A stretch of 64,000 nucleotides of DNA from Heliocidaris erythrogramma (lineage: Eukaryota > Echinodermata > Echinoidea > Camarodonta > Echinometridae). The translations under genes and the position numbers were made by a program. Location: assembly GCA_025617745.1 (NCBI GenBank), contig CM046863.1, positions 57,673,829 to 57,737,828 on the forward strand. Direction: 5' to 3'. Numbering within the stretch: position 1 is the stretch's first letter; every line of letters begins with the position of its first letter. The notes beneath the pieces were generated by a model. It saw only the letters and a list, made by a program, of their open reading frames with translations. It made no database searches and was not told the origin of the DNA. This document shows positions 1 to 11,745 of the stretch, one piece after another.

Positions 1-1809
1 TATTTTTTTTTCATGGGCAAAGATGGTCAACATTTCCGTCGATTTCGGCGCTGAAAATATCGTGATCGCCTTCTCTTATAGTTCATGCTTTCCACTGCTA
101 CCGAAATTATTTATTTTTATCTATATACACGTATCCCATCCACCTAGCCTATCTATTATCCATTTATCTATTCATACACGCATCCCTCTATCTATCTATC
201 TACCTGTCTATTTTAATATCTATCGACCTGTATTCCTCTACCTGATTATCTTTATAAACATATATTTTTATATAAGCATGTTTCTTATTTGTTATTACTT
301 TTTGTATATCTTTTTAAGTAGTGTATAGACCTACATGTACATTTTCCCTCTACTATTCGATTATTTTTCAAGCATTTGGAACTGTTTAGTTAGGACATGT
401 AGACCCATTGTTGAGAGGGCGCTACTATTAATGACTGTCATGTAGTTTGAAATTCATTACCGGTTGTTAATAATTTATATAATGTTGAAACCTTAGGAGA
501 AAGTATGATTTGTATCATAATTTGTCCAACACCGAAACCCAGCTCTCAATTTTTTTTTTTTTTTTTTTTTTTACAGACCCAACATTTTGAGTAATTCACA
601 ATGGCTTCAGTGAATATTTCAAGGCGAAGGCTTTTCGAAATAATTCACTATTCTGACAGTATAAACTAAAGGGCTAGGGGACTCAAAATATGCATGGACT
701 TTATCAGTAGTAGTAACTCGATAGTACCTACAGAATTACTCTTTATGGATACAGCTACGTTTCTCTTTCGCAAAGTTATCAAGGCTACAGAGGGCGCTCT
801 TTCATTTTTTTAAAACTTCATTTAATAACTTCGTTTTCAGTTACCTGAATATTGTTATGTTTAGTAGTAGGCCTATATTCATTGTCAAAGTTTACTTTCA
901 AGTAATGACATCATACATGGCAATACATTGCAAATTTCTCAATATTACAAATATTTCCCAGGAGGGCACCGCCCCCCCCCCCCCCCCACACCTTTACGGT
1001 CACTCTTACGTGCCATAATTATGCCTGAGTTTTTAAGTTAACACGGTATTCATTTTTAGATATCCAAGCGTACTCGCATTATCAATTTTCTGAAGTAGGA
1101 AAATCATTGTTATACGAGAAATATTTTCTATTGGATATTGGCAGCCAATCAGAAATCGGTATTTTAATGACGTCATATGTATTTGAAAATATTTTCATTG
1201 GATTCTACGAGTCTGAGTACCCATAAGACCATCATCTAACTTTAAATTCTAAGTAAAACTGAGTGAATATGTGGCCCAATGTGTTTCGGTCTAATGAGCT
1301 GTCAGTCTCATTCTCTCTAGCATTTGTGACACTGTATACAAACCAAACAAGACCACATTAAGAGCAAATGTTGCCTTTAAAGAAAAAAAAAACCGCGATT
1401 TATAATTGAGTATCTGAATATAAAGTCGATGGAAGGTCATTTTGACAAGAACATTTTTTTTTTTGTCCAATAACATTATATTTGACTTTGGTGATAAAAG
1501 CAACATCGTAATTGAAGTTTAAATGTACATTGTTATCATAATTAACATTCACGTTACTCGTGGGGGGGGGGGGGGGTGGGGTGTCCTTTTGTTTGGTGGT
1601 CTTGGGTCTTATTTTGAATCATACTGACTTGGGTCATTCTTTGAATAATATACAGAGTAGGCTACTCTAGCTAGGTCTTCTAGAAAGAATGTATAGAGTT
1701 CTGTTATTCTTTTCAGCTTTTAGTCAGTGTGGTTGCATACTGTGGTTGCATATGTGGTTGCATACTACGGCACTATGTCCATACTCACCTAGCCGGTTAA
1801 TTTATGGGG

Positions 1810-1845
<36 letters not shown>

Positions 1846-3698
1846 GTTAAATGAGGGCACATGCATGTGTTATGCCAACAGTTCAAAAACTTGCAAAAAC
1901 CGAGTACTTTGCATGCATAACACATTTCTTTCTAGACACCCTGAACCACCCCCCCCCCCCCCCCTTGCATCCAAACAACACACCCCACACACATTTTTAA
2001 AAATGTTTTTATTTATTTCATCAACATAGAATTAACAAAACATGTATAATTTCTTTTTCTTATAACAATTTTCATATATAAACATAACATGTATAATGTA
2101 CTAACAAATATTTTCAAAAAGCAATGAAATCTATTATAAAGATACACCCTCTCCCACACACACACATACACCCCAACACACCAGTCAACATTTTTTTTAT
2201 ACTCTTGCATGTACATGCACTCCTGCATCATACACAAACTACATTTATTTATGACCAGCAATGATCAAACAAATCATTTCCTTTACAATCAACACTGCAG
2301 CACCCTCATAAACCATAACTTTTTTTTTACTCCTAAATTCAAAACACACAATTTACTGACTCACATGCGCGCTGAAAACATGAACCATACCACGTGATGA
2401 TGCCCCCAGGCCCCAATACTTCTGTATTATTTACAAAACATGGTAAGATTGAATTCAGTTAAAATTCATTTTAAATTAATTCATTTGCTAAAACAATGCA
2501 AAAACATTTTTTTGTTATTTGTATCAACATTTCAAGAGGTATAATATATACAAGTAATGCAGAACTATTATTGAATGGCTCAGACAGGTTGCATGTGAAG
2601 GATTGTGAATGAGGTCTGATAAGGTTCATGCTATAATAGTTTTAGAATTCATCACAGGAGCAGATACGCGATGGGGAGGGGATGGATGGCCAGAGGTCAT
2701 GTTGGAAATATTTTAGGCATGTCCCAAAAAGAAAGTTCCCAGCCTGGCAGCTCTGCAAAACCCCAAACAAAATTCACTCGCCAGTTGGGGGGGGGGGGGG
2801 GGGCGGTGTAAAAGTTTGAGAAGCTGTCAGCTACCTCGATTAGGAAATGTACAGAGTTCATTCAAAAGGAATGGGCAATACGGTCTTTGACAATTTCAGT
2901 GCATTACTGTCATGTTTAACAGGGGGACTTGTAGAAATCAACCACAATATTTTATACATCAACCTTTTCATGTGTGACTTAGTCATTATCATTTTACCAA
3001 ATTTCACTTATGGTGAAAATATTCATATGTTGCAGTTGTTTTAACCATATTAGTATATTCTTCTCTTGTATTTCTACTATCTACTTTTCTCACTTCTTTA
3101 TCCTACTTTGCGCCTAGAGAACTCCACAGAGTGGATTTGGCGTAATATAAACCATATGAATTATTATTATTATTGTTATCATCATTATCAAATATTTGGA
3201 TAGACCATGGAGCTGCAAACAGACCTTAATTCTTCTGAAAGTAAAGTTTTTATGACTATTTTTCTTTCTCTTTTTATTACTGGCAAAAGCAAGTATGGTG
3301 AGATAAAAATGCGCAATACAATTACGTACATGCATGTAGCGTAACTCTACGATGCCAGCGTATCTAATTCATTATCCTCTGCTAAGCAAAACTGTTATCA
3401 TATTTAAGCCTTTAACATGAATAAAGTTTGCCTGTAGTGTAGTGAAATGGGGTATACCTCTTGGGCTTACCCAGATTTTATGATGTGACACTGTGTGCAA
3501 AAAATAAACGCATCTCTATATGAGAGGCTTTCAATAGCTCTTGAAACTTGACACCAAACATTACACCTCTGAGAACACCATAATATCTTTCACTGATATT
3601 ACACAGTTTGCTTTCAGGCTCTCTTATTCAATCTCTCAACTGACTTGACATCCACATAAACACCATTGTTATTTCCTTTACTTAATCATGCATGTTAA
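1..3698. other. AT-rich non-coding stretch with simple repeats
   Basis: No protein-like reading frame was recognised. The stretch holds a T run at 550-572, C runs at 972-987 and 1949-1964, G runs at 1562-1576 and 2787-2803, and a TG dinucleotide repeat at 1810-1848. Short ORFs here have low-complexity translations and no family resemblance. It could contain introns or regulatory DNA of a gene outside the window; nothing in the sequence decides this. Confidence 0.6.
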
Positions 3699-3739
3699 TA
3701 AAGCCTTAGTCATAACTGCCTGTACGTTTTTTCATGACG

Positions 3740-4100
3740 CACGGTTTCTGCGTTTTCTCGGGGTTGGAAAAAACGTAGAGGTCCGTGGCAATTCGCACAG
3801 GGAGTATAAGTAGTAGCGTGGTTGCGCGGGCTTCATACGCAAGGAGCACGTATGTCTTGCAGTTAACGTGCGGCACGCAAGGCGTCAGTACGCCTCAGTC
3901 GGAAATTTAATCGTGAGTGTAACGTGCAAATGCCGTGCGATTTGTACGTGCTCCGTGCAGATGACGCAAGGTTCACATCCGTTAATCGCACGTACACCGT
4001 ACGTGTTGCAAGAACGTACGGGCCTGTTGCGCCACATTCACGCCGGTAGTAGGGTGAAAGCAAATGAACGTACTAAAACCGTACGGCGACAGTACGGTCG
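3740..4100. promoter_or_regulatory. 5' subterminal motif cluster of Harbinger element
   Basis: Short CpG-containing words (CGTAC, GTACG, ACGTGC, GCACG) recur many times, in sharp contrast to the AT-rich flanks. A matching cluster lies at the other end (5940-6430). Harbinger transposases and their Myb-like partner proteins bind subterminal sites, so these are candidate binding sites. The role is inferred. Confidence 0.45.
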
Positions 4101-4118
4101 GCGGTGGATTTCCACACC

Positions 4119-4124
4119 TATAAG
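4119..4124 (+). promoter_or_regulatory. TATA-like box before Harbinger transposase
   Basis: CCTATAAGCAG lies about 75 bp before the ATG at 4198. Position and sequence fit a core promoter for the transposase, but no transcription data are available. Confidence 0.4.
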
Positions 4125-4197
4125 CAGCTCGCACTTGTGCTACATCACATCTCATCCCTGTTCATCCACATCTTTCACATCATTCACGTCAGCCAGG

Positions 4198-5600
4198 ATG
4201 ACACTTCCTAGAAGAATGCGGCTTCTTCTCCTACGGCTACTCGTGGAGGAGAAACAACAAGAACAGCGTTTCTTGCTCACGGCCGTGCTCAGGAAGAGAG
4301 AGAGACAGAGTGGGTGAGGCCATGGCTGCAGAGGCGGGCACTCTTCGGCCAGTATGAGACACTCTTTCAAGAACGGGACCGAGAGTCTCAGGGAGACTAC
4401 ATGGCCTACATCCGGATGGATCGCAACCCGTTTGCCGAATTACTGCGACGTGTCTCACCTCACATCACCAAGGGGCCAAAGTGAGTGTCAAAGTCTTGGC
4501 CAAATATTGAAAATGTCACATTGTCAAAAATGTCACATTGATTTTTATTCAATTTATTTCTTAATGTTTCAGACTGTACTAATATGTGTTTTCCATTTGT
4601 CTGTGTGTTTAGGAGCAGAATACCAGGCCTGAAGCTAGTGATCACCAGGTGCGGATCCAGGGGGTGGCGCAAGGGGCGTGCGCCTCTCCCCCCTTTGTCT
4701 GACAAAGTATGCCCCGGACCCCCTAGATGGCCGTTTGGCTTTGTCAAACGGAGGGTTCCTCAGTGTGCGCCCTCCCCCTTTCTGAAAATCCTGTATCCGC
4801 CCCTGAATCACCTTGAGGTTTCTGGCAAATGGTAACAGTTACAAGTCCACGGAATTCAGTTTCCGCGTCGCGCTCAACACGATTTCACTCTTCGTGCCAG
4901 AGATGTGTACTGCCATCTACGAAGAATACAAAGATGAACTCTTTGCGCTCCCTCAGGACCAACACGAATGGCGTCAAGTTGCATCAAAATTCGGCTCCAG
5001 ATGGAACTTTTACCACAGTTGTTGCGGCGCAATAGACGGCAAACGCATCGAAATCAAGAAGCCGAGCAAGAGTGTGTCGTTATACTACAACTACAAAGGG
5101 TATTTTTTTCCATCATCCTTCTGACTGTAGTTGATGCGGACTATAAATTAATATGGTGCAACACAGGTGGGCCCGGTTCGGTCTCAGACGCTGGAGTGTT
5201 CAACGGTACCCGTCTGCGCCCAGCCCTTGAAGAATGGCGACTCCCATTGCCGGACCCTGATCCCCTTCCAGGCGACGACCGTGCCACACCCTATTTCCTG
5301 GTAGGCGATGACGCCTTCCCTCTCAGAACATGGATGATGAAGCCCTTCGGTGCCCGAGGCCTTGCACATAAGGACAGGGTCTTTAACTACAGGTTATCTC
5401 TTATACGTAGGGTGGTGGAGAACGCCTTCGGGATCCTTGCCCATCGCTGGCGATGTCTGCTGACATACCTACAACTCAAGCCCAGGAACGCGACAGAAGT
5501 AGTCAAAGGAACTTTGTCACTACACAACTTGTTGCGCACCAGCTACCCAGGACTTCAGGCGAATGAAGCAGATCGCGAAGACGGTGATGGAAAGTTGTAG
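4198..5600 (+). pseudogene. Harbinger (PIF-like, HARBI1-related) transposase, broken
   Basis: This is a DDE transposase for cut-and-paste transposition of the host element. The ATG at 4198 opens a Leu/Arg-rich start. A 1-bp loss near 4312 is needed to join it to the family block WVRPWLQRR and then RVSPHITKGP. An intron with donor GTGAGT at 4481 and acceptor TTTAG ending at 4612 joins in frame to PGLKLVIT. The frame is then interrupted by a 160-bp MITE (4647-4806); skipping it gives LRFLANGNSYKS. The catalytic region is visible: first Asp in GAIDGKRI (about 5030), second Asp in GDDAFPL (about 5310), Glu in ENAFGIL (about 5420). A frameshift in a T run near 5101-5110 separates the first Asp from VVDADYKLIW. 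The 3' end overlaps the convergent minus-strand ORF. Identity to the family is strong; activity is very unlikely. Confidence 0.92.
4646..4806. mobile_element. Short hAT-like MITE inside transposase gene
   Basis: Inverted ends CAGGTGCGGATCCAGG (4646-4661) and CCTGTATCCGCCCCTG (4790-4805) match with two mismatches. The direct repeat ATCACC flanks it at 4641-4646 and 4807-4812. Removing it restores the transposase frame. The CAGGGGCGGATCCAG-type end recurs in several other short elements of this window (52859, 63003). Assignment to hAT rests on the end sequence; the target duplication is 5-6 bp rather than a clean 8. Confidence 0.75.
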
Positions 5601-5857
5601 CCTGCAGTCGACCTCTTCCCAGTGGTTGAAACAGTTGTGATGTTGCTTCCATCACTCTCATCCTCAGACACTTCCTCTTCCCTCTCCACTACTTCCCTGG
5701 ACTGAGCTGCCTCTGCCTCTGGGTGTCTTGGAGGAGGCTCATCCTGCACAACCTCCTCTTCTGTAGATGATGGGGCCTCTTGTTGTGCAGGCTCCTTTCG
5801 TGCCCCTCTCTTAGCCCCATGTGTTCTCTTCTGACCCCTGCCTCTTGCTCCAGGCAT
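5555..5857 (-). CDS. Harbinger second ORF candidate (acidic, basic N-terminus)
   Basis: This 100-codon minus-strand frame starts with a Gly/Arg/Lys-rich segment (residues 1-25), followed by a strongly acidic Glu-rich region (28-72) and a Ser-rich tail. Harbinger elements usually carry a second ORF for a Myb/SANT-like DNA-binding partner that moves the transposase to the nucleus. No SANT tryptophans are visible here, so this may be a truncated copy or only one exon. A TATA box (TATAAAAACC, minus strand) sits about 110 bp upstream at 5965-5974. The end overlaps the last codons of the transposase on the other strand. The frame itself is clear; the function is inferred from element layout. Confidence 0.5.
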   Translation of the reverse strand: MPGARGRGQKRTHGAKRGARKEPAQQEAPSSTEEEVVQDEPPPRHPEAEAAQSREVVEREEEVSEDESDGSNITTVSTTGKRSTAGYNFPSPSSRSASFA

Positions 5858-5964
5858 TGTGATTCAAGAGTCAGTCCTAATTTAGAAAATGTCTTGAAGA
5901 AACGTCGGACCTCCTGAAGACACTAAAAATTCGAGCGAAAGTGTGAGAACTCTGTTGCCCGCAC

Positions 5965-5974
5965 GGTTTTTATA
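5965..5974 (-). promoter_or_regulatory. TATA box for Harbinger second ORF
   Basis: TATAAAAACC on the minus strand lies about 110 bp upstream of the ATG at 5857, in the GC-richer subterminal region of the element. Confidence 0.45.
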
Positions 5975-6746
5975 CCAGCCCCAAATTGGCCGTACGTTAC
6001 ACGCACGTGTTTCCATGCGCCGTGGGTGGGACACACGAAGCACGCACGTCACATGCACGTTTTCAGCTATTATTGGATACCCGCGTGACACGCACGTGGC
6101 CCGCAAGGAGCGCATGCGCACTTGCGTGACCATCACATGCGTGCCTCGTGAGTGCTGCCTGCGGTTTTTTACCCCCAGCAAGCGTGCGACCTACCCACGC
6201 TATTCGCACTACCCTCTTGCGGAGACTGTGAGTGTTCATTACGTCCTGTCCACGGGCTGTCTGTCGTAGCGAGAACGCAGAAAATAAGTTGCATACACAT
6301 TTTCGGCCTACGGCTTTAGCGTACTGTCTGCGAACTCGAAATTCCGTACGAACAACCTGCGTCCCCTTGCGTTTTCCCAAATTTCTGCCCGTAAACCACC
6401 CGTAAACCACCCGTACAAGCCCGTACGGTCAGTTGTGACTAAGGCTTAAGTCAGATTAAACAAAAACTCTCATATTGACGTTAAAGTCGACCTCAAATCG
6501 AGGTCTGTGATGTCTAAATAATTTCGCACTTAACGTATGCCATTGTGCTAACAATATTCAGGTAAAAAGATATATATAAATATTGGTACTTTATAGTTCA
6601 TTATTATTTTTCTGGTTGATAATAGCTGAGCTTTAAAAAAATGTTGTAAACCGGGAAACCTTCACACTGAACCTTCATACAGCCAGCCTGGGAAGCTGAG
6701 AAATGGGGAAAATGGAATACATAAGAAAAGAGAAGCTAGAGATATA

Positions 6747-6922
6747 CAGTGGAAACTCAGTATAACAAAGGTCCTTCGGACTATCGAAATTGCCTCGTTA
6801 TAGGAGGAATCTCGTTATATCAGGATTAAAAACAAGAGATTATAAAGAGCTTGGTCCGGAATATTACTTTGTCATATCAGGGATATTGTTATATCAGACC
6901 TCCTGATATCGAGTCTCCACTG
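6747..6922. mobile_element. Tc1/mariner (pogo-like) MITE
   Basis: Ends are CAGTGGAAACTCAGTATA and, inverted, CAGTGGAGACTCGATATC. TA dinucleotides flank at 6745-6746 and 6923-6924, as expected for the TA target duplication of Tc1/mariner. It is 176 bp with no ORF. Internal words such as CTCGTTATA recur on both strands. Confidence 0.85.
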
Positions 6923-6926
6923 TAGA

Positions 6927-7235
6927 GGACGGAAAAACAAAGAAATGCATGAGGAAAGAGAATATGATAGATGGAAGGTAAAGCAAAGAAATAAAGAAGG
7001 AAAGGGAGAGGAGAGGATAGATGTAAGGAAAAACAAAGAAATACATAAGGAATGAGAAGAGGATGTATGGAAGGAAAGAGAAGAGGATAGATGGAAGGAA
7101 AGAGAAGAGGATAGATGGAAGGAAAAGAAAAGAAATACATTAGGATAGTGGATAGGATATGTTTTCCTTGCATCTATCCTCTTCTCTTTCCTTATTTATT
7201 TCTTTGTTTTTCCTTCCATCTATCTATAGCTGCTC
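6927..7235. repeat. Purine-rich minisatellite with inverted tail
   Basis: Irregular copies of a GAAAGAGAAGAGGATAGATG-type unit run to about 7140. The segment 7165-7230 is the reverse complement of the same unit (CATCTATCCTCTTCTC). The 94-codon minus-strand ORF over it is a product of the repeat. Confidence 0.75.
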
Positions 7236-7347
7236 TTTTTAAATGTATTTCACTTTTCCCCTTTCTACCAACGTCCCATGCAGGCTGGTTGTAGCGTGCA
7301 CTATAATATGTGTAGTGCATAGAGTAGTTACAACAATCAGTAAGGAT

Positions 7348-7834
7348 ATGAGTATCCGTTTTGGAAATCTGGTTATAAATAGGATTTTGGTGCATTATAA
7401 TAATAAAATTCACCTCACCACGTGGGTTAAATGTGTCTATCTATACCCATGATCACGGGGGGGGGGGGGGGAGAGATTTCCCCTGGCATTACATTTTTGT
7501 TTTAAAAATATGAGTATCCATTTTGGAAATCTGGTTATAAATAGGATTTTGGTGCATTATAATGATAAAATTCACCTCACCACGTGGGTTAAATGTGTCT
7601 ATCTATACCCATGATCACGGGGGGGGGGGGGGGGGAGATTTCCCCTGGCATTACATTTTTGTTTTAAAAGTATGAGTATCCATTTTGGAAATCTGGTTAT
7701 AAATAGGATTTTGGTGCATTATAATGATAAAATTCACCTCACCACGTGGGTTAAATGTGTCTATCTATACCCATGATCACGGGGGGGGGGGGGGGGGGAA
7801 GATTTCCCCTGGCATTACATTTTTGTTTTAAAAG
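7348..7834. repeat. 162-bp tandem repeat, three copies, each with a G run
   Basis: The same unit starts at 7348, 7510 and 7672 (ATGAGTATCCATTTTGG). Each copy contains a pure G run of 15-19 bases after CCATGATCAC. Copies differ by few substitutions, mainly in G-run length, suggesting a recent duplication. Confidence 0.9.
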
Positions 7835-8350
7835 TTGGGTGTTTAAACTCGGTGTTTGATGGTGCATTGTACAGTTGAATTTCTCATCCATCTTAACATG
7901 ATTGTATACCCCATACTATTTTTTTAAATCGACCAACCACAATGCTAGTTTCCTTTAATACTCGATTGGCTGGTAGCTTTGTAACGAGTTGCATAATTGT
8001 GCGTGAGAGGGGGAGAGGGGTTTGGGGGGGGGGGGGGGGGAGGGGTTGTAACAAACGGCTGGAATATTTGTTTTCCTTCCCGCCCCCCCCCCTTAATTGT
8101 TGATCATGCAAAACATCTAATGGAGAGTTGATATTGCACATGGGAATACCTGCCTTCATGCATTGAAGAGAAAAACAAACAAAAAACAACCAAAAAAAAA
8201 AAAATCTTTTTAAATGATAGTATATATAAACTATTTTTTTTTTAATGTGATAAACTAAGTTTTATTGTTGGAAGTTGGAGGAGGAGATACAATTTGGTAT
8301 ATTATCTGGGCTTTATTGTTGCAGGTAAGGGCAGAAATTTTGCTAAAGGC
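7835..8350. other. Non-coding stretch with G and C runs
   Basis: Contains a G run near 8025-8042, a C run at 8083-8092 and an A run near 8190-8203. No gene was recognised. Confidence 0.5.
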
Positions 8351-8353
8351 CAT

Positions 8354-9018
8354 AATGTGACCCGACGCCTCAAAACCTACAATAAGTCCCCAAAACTATT
8401 GTTTTTGTTTTATACATTTTCTGAAAGTAGAGATTCTCAGCTTTCCAATGGTATATCACTTGCCTAGTTTACTCAATGGTAACACCTTTAAATGTCACAT
8501 TTAGAATCAGTATGTAACCAGCAATCAATAACCCCTATTCAGAGAAAATGGCCATTTAAAGTTCGGAACAAAAGAGTGCTAAACATTCGCTCTCTGTGTG
8601 CGCCCAAGTAAAACTGGGTATTCAAATGGCCATAGCAACCGGTATGAAAGGATTATCAGATTAGGCTGAATATTGGCACGCTGCTCCAGGAGGACCTATT
8701 CATTACTCATTCCAAAAATTAATTTAATACTTTTGGAGGTAAAGTAGTAATTTGGCATTGAATGAAAGTATTACAAAAGCTCTCCAAACATTCAATAGCT
8801 CGACAGGTGAAAAAAGGAGTCGTTTTAAAATGCCCCCAAAACATATATCTAAGTCGAATTACGACTCACAAACTTGAGACATGATAGAATGATAATGAAA
8901 GTACGCATTTCTATCAAAAATAGAAAAACGACTGATCCAAGCAAATTTGCTATTTTGGGCTGTTTGCTACGTTGTGGACCGTGCGACTTATTGTAGGTTT
9001 TGAGGCGGCTGGTCACAT
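8354..9018. mobile_element. MITE with ~35-bp inverted ends
   Basis: The left end reads ATGTGACCCGACGCCTC and continues AAAACCTACAATAAGTC. The right end near 8985-9018 is its inverse with about three mismatches (ATGTGACCAGCCGCCTC after inversion). The 0.66-kb interior has no ORF. I cannot define the target duplication, so the superfamily is unknown. Confidence 0.8.
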
Positions 9019-9093
9019 ATTAATTCTATTTTGGCGAGCGAGCGTAGCGAACGAGCACATTCTTGTTCATTGTGATGTTAAGTCCAATTTGGG

Positions 9094-11260
9094 GTACTTT
9101 TCCTAGAGGGTGGCTGTCGGGGGGAGGGGGGTATTTGTCCTAGGGGTAGTTGTCCGGGGGTAGTTGTCCTAGGGGTAGTTGTCCTAGGGGTAGTTGTCTG
9201 GGGGGTAGTTGTCTGGGGGGTAGTTGTCCGGGGGTAGTTGTCCTGGGGGATAGTTGTTCAAGGGTATTTGTCCTAGGGGGTAGTTGTCCGGGCAAGTTGT
9301 CCTAGGGGGTAGTTGTCCTAGGGGGTAGTTGCCTGGGGGTAGTTGTTCGGGGGGTAGTTGTCCTAGAGGGTGGTTGTCCTAAGGGGTAGTTGTCTGGGGT
9401 GGTTGTCCGGGGGTAGTTGTTCGGGGATAGTTGTCCAGGGGGTATTTGTCCTAGGGGGTAGTTGTCCTAGGGGGTAGTTGTCCAGGGGGTAGTTGTCCTA
9501 GGGGGTAGTTGTCTGGGGGGGGGGGGGGTAGTTGTCCTGGGGGATAGTTGTCCAGGGGTATTTGTCCTAGGGGGTAGTTGTCGGGGGTAGTTGTCCTAGG
9601 GGGTAGTTGTCCTAGGGGGTAGTTGCCTGGGGGGTAGTTGTTCGGGGGGTAGTTGTCCTAGAGGGTGGTTGTCCTACGGGGTAGTTTTCTGGGGTAGTTA
9701 TCCGGGGGTAGTTGACCTAGAGGGTGGTTGCCCTAGGGGTAGTTGTCCTAGAGGGTGGTTATCCTAGGGGTGGTTATCCGGGGGGTGGTTATCCAGGGGG
9801 TAGGTGTCCTAGGGGGTAGTTGTCCTATGGGGTAGTTGTCTGGGGGTAGTTGTCCGGGGGGTAGTTGTCCTAGAGGGTGGTTGTCCTAGGGGGTAGTTGT
9901 CTGGGGGTAGCTATCGGGGGGTAGTCGTCCTAGAGGGTGGTTGCCCTAGGGGGTAGTTGTCCTAGAGGGTTGTTATCCTAGGGGTGGTTATCCGGGGGTG
10001 GTTGTCCAAGGGGTAGTTGTCCTAGAGGGTGGTTGTCCTAGGGGGTAGTTATCCGGGGGGGGTAGTTGTCCTAGGGGGTAGTCGTCCTAGAGCGTGGTTG
10101 CCCTAGAGGTAGTTGTCCTAAAGGGTGGTTATCCTAGGGGTGGTTATCCGGGGGTGGTTGTCCCGGTGGTAGGTGTCCTAGGGGTGGTTGTCTTAGAGGG
10201 TGGTTGTCCTAGGGGGTAGTTGTCTGGGGTAGTTATCCGGGGGTAGTTGTCCTAGGGGGTAGTCGTCCTAGAGGGTGGTTGCCCTAGGGGGTAGTTGTCC
10301 TAGATGGTAGTTGTCCTACGGGGTAGTTTTCTTGGGGTAGTTATCCGGGGGGTAGCTGTCCTAGAGGGTGGTTGCCCTTGGGGGTAGTTGTCCTAGAGGG
10401 TGGTTATCCTAGGGGTGGTTATCCGGGGGTGGTTATCCAGGGGGTAGGTGTCCTAGGGGGTAGTTGTCCTATGGGGTAGTTGTCTGGGGGGTAGTTGTCC
10501 GGGGGGTAGTTGTCCTAGAGGGTGGTTGTCCTAGGGGGTAGTTGTCTGGGGGTAGCTATCCGGGGGGTAGTCGTCCTAGAGGGTGGTTGCCCTAGGGGGT
10601 AGTTGTCCTAGAGGGTGGTTGCCCTTGGGGGTAGTTGTCCTAGAGGGTGGTTATCCTAGGGGTGGTTATCCGGGGGTGGTTATCCAGGGGGTAGGTGTCC
10701 TAGGGGGTAGTTGTCCTATGGGGTAGTTGTCTGGGGGTAGTTGTCCGGGGGGTAGTTGTCCTAGAGGGTGGTTGTCCTAGGGGGTAGTTGTCTGGGGGTA
10801 GCTATCCGGGGGGTAGTCGTCCTAGAGGGTGGTTGCCCTAGGGGGTAGTTGTCCTAGAGGGTTGTTATCCTAGGGATGGTTATCCGGGGGTGGTTGTCCA
10901 AGGGGTAGTTGTCCTAGAGGGTGGTTGTCCTAGGGGGTAGTTATCCGGGGGTAGTTGTCCTAGGGGGTAGTCGTCCTAGAGCGTGGATGCCCTAGAGGTA
11001 GTTGTCCTAGAGGGTGGTTATCCTAGGGGTGGTTGTCCGGGGGGTGGTTGTCCAGTGGGAAGTGTCCTAGGGGGTGGTTGTCTTAGAGGGTGGTTGTCCT
11101 AGGGGGTAGTTGTCTGGGGGTAGTTATCCGGGGGGTAGTTGTCCTAGGGGGTAGTCGTCCTAGAGGGTGGTTGCCCTAGGGGGTAGTTGTCCTAGAGGGT
11201 GGTTATCCTAGGGGTGGTTATCCGGGGGGTGGTTGTCCAGGGGGTAGTTGTCCGGATACG
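9094..11260 (+). repeat. G-rich minisatellite, ~2.2 kb (GGGGGTAGTTGTCC family)
   Basis: More than one hundred degenerate copies of a 14-17 bp unit of the type GGGGGTAGTTGTCC(TA) occur, with higher-order blocks (for example the stretches around 10360-10560 and 10610-10800 are near copies). The array ends sharply with GTCCGGATACG at 11250-11260, a border also seen in the arrays at 22091-22738 and 37393-37852. The strand is markedly G-rich with regularly spaced runs of 4-6 G, so quadruplex formation is plausible. It has no coding content. Confidence 0.93.
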
Positions 11261-11745
11261 ACCCACTACATTACCATAAGCCCGAACCAGTCATAAACCA
11301 TAATCATGTGGGAATGTGATTTCAAAAATACCAGTTGATTGATGTGAATAAGTTGAATTTGAATGAGTCTTACATTCTTTATATTTGTTTTATAATTGCC
11401 ATGACCTCTCAAAGAAATAATAAATATTTTTTTTTTCATGCCGATTATCTGAACTTCATTAATAAACCCACTCCGAAACCATTTCAAAGTAAGGGTTTCA
11501 ATTTGGATTCCACTATTTCTGATCGTGAATTTCTACTGCAACATGAAGTGATCAGAATAAGAGAGATATGAATGTTTGAAAACCAAGATCTTAAAAAATA
11601 TTGAGAATCTCCTAATGCAATTGCGATCACGATGTATGATGTCATACATGGATAACTCTCCTATTTGATATGTAGAACAAATTTTCTCACCATGCTCCCC
11701 TATTGTTCATTTTAACTCATTGACTACTGAATTTTCTTAATCCCC
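11261..11745. other. AT-rich non-coding stretch
   Basis: No recognisable gene. Short ORFs occur on both strands around 11270-11570 with no family resemblance. Confidence 0.5.

Larger units (their letters stand above)
3702..6446 (+). mobile_element. PIF/Harbinger DNA transposon, complete ends
   Basis: The element starts AGCCTTAGTCATAACTG at 3702 and ends with the imperfect inverse at 6446 (CAGTTGTGACTAAGGCT). Both ends are flanked by TAA (3699-3701 and 6447-6449), matching the 3-bp T-A-rich target duplication known for PIF/Harbinger. Inside are a plus-strand transposase (4198-5600) and a convergent minus-strand ORF (5555-5857), the usual two-gene layout of the superfamily. The transposase is broken by at least two frameshifts and a 160-bp insertion, so this copy is probably not autonomous. 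Both subterminal regions are rich in CGTAC and ACGTG motifs. Confidence 0.9.

Noticed and set aside
1811..1848. Cys/Val-alternating peptide
   Set aside because: Translation of a TG dinucleotide repeat.
9094..11260. CRISPR-like array
   Set aside because: Units are contiguous without unique spacers, and the genome is eukaryotic.
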